Shown here: positions 40,049 through 49,927 of the stretch, one piece after another
Layout of the letters: each line of letters starts with the position of its first letter
Position numbering within the stretch: the first letter of the stretch is position 1
DNA from: Tigriopus japonicus
Lineage: Eukaryota > Arthropoda > Copepoda > Harpacticoida > Harpacticidae
Length of the DNA: 64,000 nt
Reading direction: 5' to 3'
Assembly (NCBI GenBank): GCA_010645155.1
Contig: JAAGOF010000131.1
Location: 117,854 to 181,853 of the forward strand
The notes under the pieces: generated by a model
Seen by the model: only the letters and a program-made list of their open reading frames with translations
Databases searched by the model: none
What the model was told of the DNA's origin: nothing
Program-made: the position numbers and the translations under genes

Positions 40049-40702
40049 GACTTACACATAAATAACTTAAACCAATGTGATATTCATTGTTATGGGGTTC
40101 TAAAATGACGTATCAGCAAGTAGTCATTGAACAGTAAGCACGAAACTATCGTCAAAATGTGGAACATCAAAATGTGCCTTTGTAAAATTCTTTCCCAATT
40201 TACGCAGAAGAATGCAATATTTTGTTGACTAAAACTTATTCTTCTAGCCAATAATTCAATGTAATGAAAAAGGTTGTTCAAAACGCACGCACGAGTTAAA
40301 ATTATTGGTAGAGTTTCCTTTCCCGTGTGATTTATCTGGGTAGAGCTTAATGAGACAAGGTTACGATTTGAAGATTACATACAGGTGCATCATAAATAAT
40401 TCCGTTGAAATGCAAAGAGCTGATGATTGACATGAATACAGGATCAAAATAAGAGGGTTGATGGAGCACAAATTTGAGAAACTTACGAACACGGAGCTGA
40501 CAATTGAGTTCAAGGGGATGGTAATCACTGGCTTGAATGGAACAATAAATGAAATTGCTGGAGTTGAAAATGGCAACTTTCAAAAGGAAATCAAACCATA
40601 TTCTGCTGAAAGCTTTTAAAAAAATTATCAGATAGCGTTACATTCACGAATATCACCCTCATGATTTGGATATTTGTACGCTAACACAATGATTTTGCTT
40701 TG

Positions 40703-40712
40703 TATATAAAAG
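40703..40712 (+). promoter_or_regulatory. TATA box of first CA gene
   Basis: TATATAAAAG lies about 80 bases before the proposed start codon at 40784. An initiator-like TCACTT follows about 30 bases downstream. This supports the assignment of the very small first exon. Confidence 0.6.
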
Positions 40713-40783
40713 GGCATAATTTGATGGAAAGATGTCACTTGGCTTCGAGAAAAAGAAGAACTGGACCGATCCAACTCATCGCC

Positions 40784-42688
40784 ATGAGGTTCCAAATTCT
40801 GTGTAAGAGGATCAATTATTTTCTTCTTAAATCTTGCGAAACGATTGTTAGTCTTAGTTTTTTTGTGGCTAAAACAGAACAACGTTGTAATCGATAGAAA
40901 GAATGGCATTCAATACAAAAGTAGAGGTCTTGTCTGAAAGTTTTTTTAAAATTTCTAATCCCCAGGTGTTTTCATCGTGATAAGCGGTTTGTTTCCTGGT
41001 GATGGGGCAGTTCAGTATGATTATACAGGTATTTTTTTCATCATTTTGATTGGACGTTTTAGTTGGTACTTTTTCCACTTTTCTTCGTTTCTAAACACAA
41101 CGGTAATGTACAGATACTAGTCTTTGGTGCGACTTTGCTCCTGGTTGCTGCCCAACAAATACGCGCCAATCCCCAATCGACATCGCAACTGGTTCTGCTA
41201 TTGAAGAAGAGTTTGGTCCAATCATGCACAGTATGGGGACACTTTCTCCAACCACGGGTAAACTTGTGAATAACGGGCATACACGTGAGTACATTATCAT
41301 TCAATCACACGAACAATCGTTGTTTAAGTTTTCTATATTGTTTTGCTTGATTTGGGGTTTCAAAGACATCATTTCAAACTTTGATTTCCAGTTCAGTTTA
41401 ACTTACCTGAGGCAGACATAGCGAAAAAAGATAAAGTTATAAGCGGTGGACCTCTCAAAGGAGAATCTTATCAATTGGCTCAATTTCATTTCCATTGGGG
41501 CAGAACTCAAACAACTGGTTCAGAACATTCTTTGGACGGGAAATTGTAAGTTTCATAGGCGTAGTCCTATATCAATATAAGGCAAAAACAAGACAAACAA
41601 ATTGGGTTACTGTTATCATCCTTAGTTTTCCGGCTGAAGTTCATTTAGTCCATTTCAATGCAAAATTTGATGATCTTGGATCAGCTCTTGGTTCTGGCGA
41701 GCAAGATCCTGATGCATTAGCTGTCATTGGGATGTTTATTGAAGTCGAGGAAGCAAAATCTGAAGCGTTCATGGTAAGCTTGTGTCTTTTTGACAAATGC
41801 ACAAAAACTAACTTTTTTGGTGGGGGACGTTGATCAGCTGTAAGCCGTGAACAGTCTTTCTTGTTTTAATTTTAACTGACGGAATGCACAGGAATCTATT
41901 AGAACTTGACCAATGTTTGTGGTTTTGGTAGTACGGCATTGTGACCTCCGAGTCAGTTGTTGTTTAAAGGACCGTGACAATGGCTGAGGTAGCCCTCTTC
42001 TGGTAATTGTTTACCACAAAAGGGGCGAGCTCACTCATTCTATGATCTCTTCAACCATAAGTTTGAGAAGACCTAACTTTTCATTTAGGTATTCGATTGA
42101 GCTGAAAACTAAAACACGTGGTCCACCTTGTCCGAACAAAGTCTCTTTTGCAGAAAAACGCAATCTAATTGGTCTAGCTAGAATTCAGCATTCGCATCGC
42201 AAACTTACCACTTCAGGAAATTCATTCACAATTTTTGATTGTTTTTCCGAATTTCATAGTTTCATGTATATAGACAGATTTGGAAGATTTCCAACTTAAT
42301 TTCTCCCTCTTTATAGCCTATTGTCGAGAAAACCAGTGAAATACGAATGCCTAATTCTGAAGCAGAGGTGACCATTGATTTAGCAAAGATTTACAGCATG
42401 TTAGCGGACCCGATGAAATTCACCACATATCCTGGATCGCTCACCACCCCAGGGTGCAATGAAATCGTAACGTGGATCAACATGCTCGATCCCATCAAAA
42501 TTGGCCGCACTGACGTGAGACAAAGATTAACAGAATTCGCTAAATGTTTTCTACTACGTTGTCACTACATTTTCTTTCAGTTAAAATTCATCCGATTGAT
42601 TCGAGAGACCAGCGACAAAGCGAGATTGGTGAATAACTATAGAGAAATCCAGACAAACGCAAACCCCCTTAAGATTAACGCTGTTTAA
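40784..42688 (+). CDS. secreted alpha-carbonic anhydrase, copy 1
   Basis: Seven coding exons: 40784-40802, 40966-41028, 41114-41284, 41392-41545, 41626-41773, 42317-42514 and 42581-42688. All are GT-AG and in phase, giving 286 residues. It catalyses reversible hydration of CO2. A signal peptide (MRFQILCVFIVISG) is split between the tiny first exon and exon 2. Zinc ligands are His117 and His119 (QFHFHWG) and His142 (AEVHLVH). The proton-shuttle His83 (NNGHT), Glu129 (GSEH) and Thr228-Thr229 (SLTTP) are present. Cys33 (LWCD) and Cys232 (TTPGC) match the extracellular-isozyme disulfide. An adjacent Cys39-Cys40 pair is shared by the paralogues. No membrane anchor follows the domain. Exon 1 was chosen because its donor phase completes a Cys codon and it follows a TATA box. 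It is less certain than the rest. Confidence 0.92.
42009..42120 (+). repeat. foldback-family fragment in CA intron 5
   Basis: Within the 543-base intron, 'taccacaaaaggggcgag…cattct' and 'attcgattgagctgaaaa' match, in order, the right arm of the foldback element at 44891-45364. It seems to be a single-arm relative of that element. Confidence 0.5.
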
Positions 42689-42803
42689 GCACATTCAATA
42701 GCTCATTGAATCTCAACTTTTCTACGGACTGACTGAATCTTAAATTGATAAAGTAACCAATTCTCAGAACATATTTGCAATGAACATGTCATGAAACACA
42801 TAT

Positions 42804-42809
42804 AATAAA
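42804..42809 (+). terminator. polyadenylation signal of CA copy 1
   Basis: AATAAA lies 115 bases after the stop codon of the first carbonic anhydrase gene. Confidence 0.6.
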
Positions 42810-42829
42810 GTTTAAACCGTATTTAATGC

Positions 42830-44046
42830 TCATTTCAAGGTAAATCCATCAAGCAAATGGTGTCCCTGAATTTGTTGTCAATGCCCATCTGACTTGTACT
42901 CGTAAAAGGTCTTTACTCTTTAGGTTAAATCAAATTCGAGGATAATTGGACCTCTCGGCTTATAACTCGGCTTCAGAAAAAAGCATTGAGTTAGAAGTGA
43001 AAGCCATCCAACATTCCAAAATCTAAAAGGCATATCTGAGGCACAATTACTTCAATTGTGTTCAAAAGAAGTTTTTATTGCTTGCTTTCATCAAAACGTT
43101 GCTTTATCTGAAAAGCCATTAAGACTTTGCAGGAAAAATAATTGGACTAAAAATGTGCTAAGATTAGAATTACTGGCATGGCACAAAAGGTTACTTTGAA
43201 ATGATGTAAAATAACTCCCAAGGCAAGTATTGCACGTCACAAGATTTGAAGATCAGTTGACACATTGACCAAAACGACCCAAGTATTGTCACTGCTCATC
43301 AGTGAATTTCTCCAAAATTGCCAAAAGGTGAAAAATGGAAGAGTTTAAAAGGAAACATTGCTTGAAAACCAAGCTACATGTATTTCATTAGATAGAGCTT
43401 TCTTTAATGCAGTTTATTTCATCATTGATGCCTTAACTTCTTTGTCATTTGTCGGGCCATAAAACTGCATCTTGCTCAAAATTGAGAATTGGTCTCAGTT
43501 CAACATATGTATCACTATAATACAATAAATCAAACTCCAGAAAACTGTTTAGATATACCAAGACAGAGCTCATGAAAATTGGTTGCCAGTTCTACAGAAT
43601 TGTGACTGCTAATTAACAGTCTCACATTAATTACAACCCATCCACTGTTCATGCATTGCTTTCCATAAAACCATCATTTTCAGTCAAAATTTTATGGCTG
43701 ATGACAATTAGATGACAATTCAATTAGATGAATAATCTGAACTTTTTGATAGGTCTAAAAAGAGCATGTATTAGATTGACCTAATACTGCAGTTTTACAA
43801 AATGAAGTTTTGCTTGTTGATAATTCGTTCTGTGTATTTTTTTCACGCAGAACGCAGTAAGGAACATATAACCTTCAAGGAAAACCTTGAAGATTTGATG
43901 ATGTTGATAGGCCTCTTTATATCAAGGCAATAAGATTTAAGAGTTGGTTGAATTTGGATTCAACCAACTGATGATGAGGTGTGGTAAGCAGTATAGAACA
44001 ATTTTTAACGTAATAGGCTAGAGACAAGCACACATATTGAAATGAT
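42830..44046. other. intergenic, no feature seen
   Basis: AT-rich sequence downstream of CA copy 1. No gene, RNA or clear repeat structure was recognised. Confidence 0.5.
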
Positions 44047-44054
44047 ATCTAGAC

Positions 44055-44512
44055 CAGGGGTCAACAACCAGTGGGCCTCGGCCCACATGTGGGCTTAAGC
44101 GTGGTCGTTGGTGAGCCAAGGAGCTAAAGGGAAAGTCCAAATATTGGGCCCTCGAGCCATCCATAGTTGTTGTTGTATCACGATATATTTGTATGCAAAG
44201 AATGACACATGTATTCATTCAGCTTTACGGCTGGTCTAATTTACATGTTTGCACGGATGATAATAAAATATAGAAAAAGTCAATAGAAATAGAATTGCTG
44301 ACACAACTGCCAATATTGTCACGTCGTTATGAGTCAAAAAATGGGTTTATCAAATTATAAAGAAAAAGCAATAGGTTATTTAATCAGATTAATGATAAAA
44401 GGGCAGTGCTGTACTTGTGGGCCCAAAGCTCTTTGATTGTTAATTTGTGTGGCCATAACAACACTTAATCAAATTTGGTGGACCTTGACCCAAAAGTGGT
44501 TGCCGACCCCTG
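44055..44512. mobile_element. hAT-type MITE, long copy
   Basis: The 458-bp element starts CAGGGGTCAACAACC and ends GGTTGCCGACCCCTG. It is flanked by ATCTAGAC (44047-44054) and GTCTAGAC (44513-44520), a 7-of-8 target duplication. The interior has no transposase and is rich in 'gtgggcc' words. It is related to 57586-57832. Confidence 0.8.
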
Positions 44513-44548
44513 GTCTAGACGTTTTTTGCACTTAAACACTTAATTGTT

Positions 44549-44735
44549 AAGGAAGCCAAAGTGGCCGCGCGTACAAATGCCTTCTTCTAAGAGCCGATTG
44601 TAAGTGCTTCCCCAGACTGCGTAGGTTCGAATCCTGTTGGGGATCAGTTTGAAGCTACCGGGAGAAATCGTTTTTAAGGAAGCCAGAGTGGCCACGCGTA
44701 CCAGCGCGCTCTTAAAAGTGCCGAGTGTAGCATGT
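44549..44735 (+). repeat. class II tRNA-derived SINE, tandem pieces
   Basis: GGAAGCCAAAGTGGCCGCGCG starts a Leu/Ser-type tRNA-like head with a long variable region and a perfect B box GGTTCGAATCC at 44624-44634. A second, partial start (GGAAGCCAGAGTGGCCACGC) follows at about 44679 without a B box. It looks like a SINE family different from the one at 8163. Confidence 0.55.
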
Positions 44736-44890
44736 AACTCTTTCCTTCTTTCTCTATCAGTAATGTTGTTTGTGTATTCTCTTTCAGGTTCTTCTTAGCT
44801 CTTAAGTTCTTTTTCAGGTTTTTCACACCAGTAGGTGTCTCTTGTTAGTTGCATTAGTCAAGATACTTTGTACTAGAACTCAAAATTAGG

Positions 44891-45364
44891 GCTTTAGCAA
44901 GAAGCACGGAAATCATGGAGTGGGAGGCTAGCAATGAGAATTATGATTTCCAGCAGAAACAAACCATTTTCGTTCTTCCGCAAACAAGACCTAGCTTGCA
45001 TTGGGAAGAACACGTATTTCAAGTTTCAGCCCAATCGAATGCCGGAGTGAAAAGTTATGCTTTCTCAAACTTATGTACTGAAGAGAGCATAGAATGAATG
45101 AACTCGCCCTTTTGTGGTAAAACGATTACCACAAAAGGGCTCGTTCATTCATTCTCGGTAGGATTTGCACTGAACTTTGAGTGAGCATAACTTTTGTCTC
45201 CGGCGTTCGATTGAGCTGAAAATTGAAATACGTATTCTTGTCAACATATGACAGGTCTCATTTGCAGACGAACGTAATTGAATAGCTCTTACTGGAAATC
45301 ATTATTCTCATTGCTAGCCTCCCACTCCATGATTCTAGTGCTTCTTGGCTTTAGCTACCTTTTT
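44891..45364. repeat. near-perfect 470-bp foldback element
   Basis: Two arms of about 230 bases meet at a tight centre (about 45121-45128, between 'cccttttgtggta' and 'taccacaaaaggg'). The outer ends, 'ggctttagcaagaagcac' and its reverse complement near 45350, also match. It has no open protein of recognisable kind. A transcript would fold into a long hairpin. It lies just before the LINE. Confidence 0.8.
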
Positions 45365-45774
45365 GAGCTTCACTTCTAGAAATTTCCTTTTGTAGTAGGT
45401 GTCCCAACGTTGGGGAAGGACGCCGTTTTTCGGTAGATCCAACGTTTGAATTTCCGGTGTCAGCTGTCTTTCGTTTGTTTGTTTTTCTTTGCTTTTGTTT
45501 ACATAACGAGTCGGTTTGATCTACCTTGCCCTAGTTGGGTTGCTTTTGCCTTAGGTTGGGCATAATTAGTTGGAACGGGCTCTTTTTCTTTTTTTCTGGT
45601 TTTGTTTAGTTTTCATCCTCTCCTTTTACTTTTTCCCACCAACTTTTTCCTGTAACATTTTTCCCCCTCTTGATTTTCCCAGTTTGAATTTGCTTTGCTT
45701 TGACAAATCATTTATTTTTACTTTCGTTCCTCTTATTGGCCTCTACTATTATTGTTAATTCCGCCATTTCAATA

Positions 45775-46663
45775 ATGGACGCCATCTTGAATCAGGTTAG
45801 CGATGAGGCTAAGAAATGTCTGCATTTAGCCTTAGAAGGGAATGACCCCTCTGTTGTAAAGAAGGCCTTCATTGTTGAAGCTCTGGTTGCTTGGGTTAGT
45901 CAGACCAGAAAGCTCGTTGATTCAAAGGTGGCCTCAACTGTAGACAACTCCACTGAAACAGAGGCAACTGAGGTCGAGTTGGTTGAAGTAGCTCAACCAA
46001 AAATTGTCCAGGAAGCTCTTGCCTGTAAGGAAGTCTGTCCTGACCACAAAAGGCAGCCTTGTAGTCCGGATAGAAAAGGTTGTAGCTTTTTTGAACACCC
46101 AAAGTGGTGTCAAAAATTGTTGAAGTTTGGGCTCTTGGGATACAACAAGAAAGGGTGCTCAAAGGTTGAGTGCCCCTTTTTTCATCCGTATGTGTGTCGT
46201 AGATCAATGAGCAGTGGGACATGTTTCAATGTGGAGTGTAAACTTGTCCACGTCCGAGGTACTCAGAGGAAACAGAGACCAACAAAATCTTGGTCTCCTG
46301 GACATGGTTATAGGTTAGCCTCCAATCCCCAACCAATCCCCCAAACATTTCATCCTTTTAGCATCCCCCCCTCCTTGTTCTCGTCCTCCTCCTCCTCCTC
46401 CCAATTCCTTGTCCCATTTTCCTTCCCTCACCCCAAAACCTATTTCTATTTCCACCCTTCTCCCAAATATCCATAGCCCTGCCCCTTCTTCCACTTTCTC
46501 CCATGGGCAACCAAGGTCTTACTCTAGTGTGACCGCCCCCTCCCTTCCCCAACAAACCCTTCCTGTAGGGCAAAATTTTTTTAGTAAGCAGGATTTTTTA
46601 AGGTTAGACAGGAAGGTCCAGGGACTGATAGATTTGGTCCATGGGAAGACCTTAAGCCCATAA
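45775..46663 (+). pseudogene. LINE ORF1, CCCH-finger protein, frameshifted
   Basis: The frame opens at ATG 45775 (MDAILNQVSDEAKKCL). It includes three Cys/His clusters resembling CCCH fingers, in CSPDRKGCSFFEHPKWC, KGCSKVECPFFHPYVC and GTCFNVECKLVH, followed by a Pro/Ser-rich tail. After a pyrimidine-rich CTCCTC run near 46385 the frame ends at 46476, while the continuation (ending HGKTLSP, stop at 46663) is in another frame, so one indel is inferred. ORF1 proteins of such elements bind RNA and chaperone the ribonucleoprotein. That role is inferred from the family. Confidence 0.7.
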
Positions 46664-46689
46664 AAGGGTTTTATTTGAACGTGCATTGT

Positions 46690-49420
46690 CTTATTTCCAA
46701 AAAAGACAGCACAAAGGTTAGAGTACTAGAGGAGAGAGCCATTGATAGAGAGGTCTCCTTCATCTCCATTACAGAGACTTGGCTTCGTCCAGGAGTTAGA
46801 CGAAGAAGTAGCAATTGCTGGTTTTAGGCTAGTTCGATGTGATAGAGTACGCCCTGATAATCCCATTTTCCCTCATGGGGGCGGATGTCTATATGTCAGG
46901 AAAGACTTGCATTTTAGTCATGTTCATAAGTCGAGAAATAGAAGTTTTGATTTGTCACGTCAAGGCTCTTGATCTTACACTAGTAACAATGTATCGGCCA
47001 CCGTCTTGTAGTTCTTCCTCATTTCTTTCGGCACTCGAATTTACACGAAAGGAGCTAGATCGAGAGGTTTGTTCTCACCTCTTTGTGGTTGGTGACTTCA
47101 ATTTTCCGGCTGGCATTGTAGAGTGGGAGGTTAGTCCGGATGGGTACCGTACATTCCCATTTCGAAAACAGCATCGCTGTCTTTCGAAAAATTGGAAGAG
47201 TTTGCGATCTTACGTAATCTCTCTCAACACGTTGGTGTTGCAACCAGAGCAGAGAGTGTTCTGGACTTAGTTTTTTTCCAATGACCCTGATCTGATCTAA
47301 TATGTCCATGTTGCCCCATGTAGTCTTTCAGATCATCACATTCTTGAGATAGGGTCGACCATTACTCAAAAGCCGGCGAGCTCTAGAGTTAAACCCGCAC
47401 AAAAGGTGGGTCTGGCCAAGTTCAAGTTCAAAGAGGAACATTGACCTCGTATTGTTGAAAGATTGGAAGAGTTGGACTTGATTTCCATTCTGAAGCAGGA
47501 AGCATCCATAGATGACGCCATAAATAGGCTGATTTCCATTTTTCAGGAGGTTTGTTTGTCTCTGTGTATTCCAGCAACGGCGCCAAAAGGTGGGCCATTG
47601 TCTAGAATTCCAAAGTATAGAAAGAAGTTGTTCAAAAAGAGGTCGGCGGTAAGACTGTCAATAATAGTGAGATTGTGGCCAATATGCTTGGAGATCAGTT
47701 CTCAAGTGTATTTTCAATTCCAAAAAGGGTAGACAGAGTAGGCCATGAGTGTAGCAATGTTGTTGATGAAACTGGCATTGATAGTCAGTATAATCGCCTG
47801 GAGGATCTGGAAGTAATAGATCAAGATGCTTTTGAGGCCATCAAGAGCTTAAAGCTCTCGAGTTCTCCTGGACCTGATGGTGTGACATATCAGTTTCTGA
47901 TGAAATGTTCACAGATTCTTGCCCCTGTTTTCTCCTTTTTGATGCGTCGCATCTTAGATCAAGGCAAGTTTCCCTCTTCTCTAAAAGTAGCTCATGTCGT
48001 TCCAATTTTTAAGGGCGGAGATAAGTCACTCTCTAGTAATTATAGGCCCATTTCTCTGACTTCCAGTATTGCAAAGGTGCTTGAGAATATCATGAAGTCC
48101 AAGCTTGTTGAGTATTTGGAAGCTCATGATGTCATTCCCCCGTAGCAACATGTGTTTCGAGCCCATTTTAGTACAGTCACCCAATTGGTTGACCATATTG
48201 AGCAAATCATTAAGGGGCTTGAAAGTCACGAGTCAGTTGATGTAGTCTATCTTAACTTTGCCACGGCCTTTGATAAGGTAGATCATGGTCTTTTGCTCAA
48301 TCAACTCAAAGAGTTTGAAATCCAGGGTAAGGTTCTGATTTGAATTGGTAGTTTCATGAGTGAAAGGAAGCAAATAAGTCAAGGTTGAAGGATCATTTTT
48401 TGGCATGTATGATGTCAAGTTATGTGTTCCACAAGTTCAATCTTAGGTCCGCTCCTGTTTATTCTCTATATTGCTCCTCTCCAGAAGTTTAGAACAAAAG
48501 CCAGTATTTCTTCATATGCTGATGATACAAAATTAGTTTGTGGAAGGAATGGTCAGGACTCCAAATGTTTAGTTGAGGACTTGGAGAAAGTCTTCTCTTG
48601 GGTTGGCGAGAGTAACATGGCATTGAACGGGATAAAATTCCGCACAATGACGTATGGGGCGTCAAAATTAGAAGTTCCGCTCAAAGACAATGGAGGTTGT
48701 GATAGTGGGAGGTTGTGATAACCAAAAGCTTGTTTTGATTTGCACTTTTTGCCCGCTCTACTGATGACACAAAAATAGTTCGTGGAAGGAATGGTCAGAG
48801 CTCAAAAAGTCTAGTTAATGGCTTGGAGAAAGTTTACTCTTGGGTTGCAAAGAGTAACGTGGCATTGAACGGGATGAAACTCCCAAATGACGTATGGGAC
48901 GCCAAGATTAGAAGTTCCGTTCCAAAAAAAGACATTAGAGGTTGCGATATTGAGCGGGTATCGTCCATGAGGGATTTAGGAGTTGTCATCCAAGATGATG
49001 GAAAGTTTTATGAGCATATCCAGTTGAAAGTGGGGAAGGCATTATAAACATGTGGCTGTATCTATCGCACTTTCAAGTCCAGAGATAGTATTGCGATGCT
49101 AACTCTGTACAAGTCGATTGTTCAACCGCATCTTGAATATGCTTCCCCTATTTGGGCTCCAATGAGTTCGGCTGGTTTGCAAAAGGTCGAGCAGGTCCAA
49201 AGATGTTTCACTAGGAACATCACAGGAATGAGAGAGCTCTCGTATTGGGAGAGGCTCCAGAAGTTAGGGCTCTACAGTACTCAGAGAAGGTATGAAAGGT
49301 ATCTGAAACTGTATGTTTTCAAGAGCATCCATGGGCTCTCTCCTAATCCAGGATTTGAGATCAGTTGTAGCGATCGTAGAGGTTTTACGTGCGTTCTGTG
49401 TGCACTAACACCGGGATAGC
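46690..49420 (+). pseudogene. LINE ORF2, endonuclease plus reverse transcriptase
   Basis: APE-type endonuclease motifs appear in order but in different frames: SITETWL (near 46765), GDFNFP (near 47090) and SDHHILEI (near 47330). The reverse transcriptase follows with SSPGPDG, YRPISL, FDKVDHGLL and SYADDTKLV (near 48510). The C-terminal 'YWERLQKLGLYS' region ends near 49405. At least three frameshifts, several stops (including a TAG near 48145) and a deletion between the linker (near 47650) and the RT are present. About 240 bases near 48720-48960 partly duplicate the preceding segment (48525-48715). Confidence 0.8.
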
Positions 49421-49502
49421 AGGAATTCAGTGCGACTTTTTACCGTAATAGCAGTACCCGCCGGGATAGCAGGAAGGGATAGCAGTACCCTTCGCCAAAT
49501 GA

Positions 49503-49540
49503 NNNNNNNNNNNNNNNNNNNNNNNNNNNNNNNNNNNNNN
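49503..49540. other. assembly gap (38 N)
   Basis: Unknown bases inside the 3' part of the LINE. The flanking 'gggatagcag' repeats may have caused the gap. Confidence 0.99.
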
Positions 49541-49857
49541 ACAGTAACTCATTGGTAGATCAAATTTCATTTAAACGGTAATTTTATAAACTTAATTAAT
49601 CATTAACTCTCTTTACAAGGAATCACATTCCTTGTAGCGGTATTAAAAAATCCGCCCCCCCCCCAAAAAAATGGAGTAAAACAGAGAATAACTAGTCGAT
49701 AAAATTATACGATGATTTATTCAGTCGGTCCGTTTGGCCTCTTCAAAAACAATAACAAACAGCTCGCTTTGCATCATCTTTGTTAGCCATCCATGTCTAA
49801 GGTAACGACAAAGAGGTCTATTGTCCTCTCTGAATTAATACGTAGCGTGGTGCAATG

Positions 49858-49865
49858 TATAAAAG
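49858..49865 (+). promoter_or_regulatory. TATA box of second CA gene
   Basis: TATAAAAG lies 70 bases before the proposed start at 49928. An initiator-like TCATTC occurs about 30 bases downstream. It is the same octamer as in the lysozyme promoter. Confidence 0.6.
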
Positions 49866-49927
49866 ACTCCGACTCCTAACAAATCTCATTCAATCCGAGA
49901 CATCCAAAGCTGTTCCTATCGAGTGTT

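Larger units (their letters stand above)
36170..40690. other. intergenic, between GPCR and first CA gene
   Basis: No gene is supported. It contains a LINE 3' tail in minus orientation (38697-38745), a short tRNA-like SINE start (38797-38835) cut by a 16-base assembly gap (38836-38851), and a possible terminal-repeat element at about 39566-40048. Short frames are without recognisable features. Confidence 0.5.
45370..49660 (+). mobile_element. decayed full-length-like LINE
   Basis: A non-LTR retrotransposon with a CCCH-finger ORF1, an APE-type endonuclease and a reverse transcriptase (SYADDTKLV), of CR1/Jockey-like character. It ends in a double hairpin, GGAATCACATTCC (49619-49631) and GCGGT…CCGC (49637-49655). 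Its 5' boundary is uncertain. A region after 49405 with repeated 'gggatagcag' words plus a 38-base gap (49503-49540) replaces part of the ORF2 C-terminus that is intact in the 33.3-kb copy. All reading frames are broken, so this copy is inactive. Confidence 0.85.
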
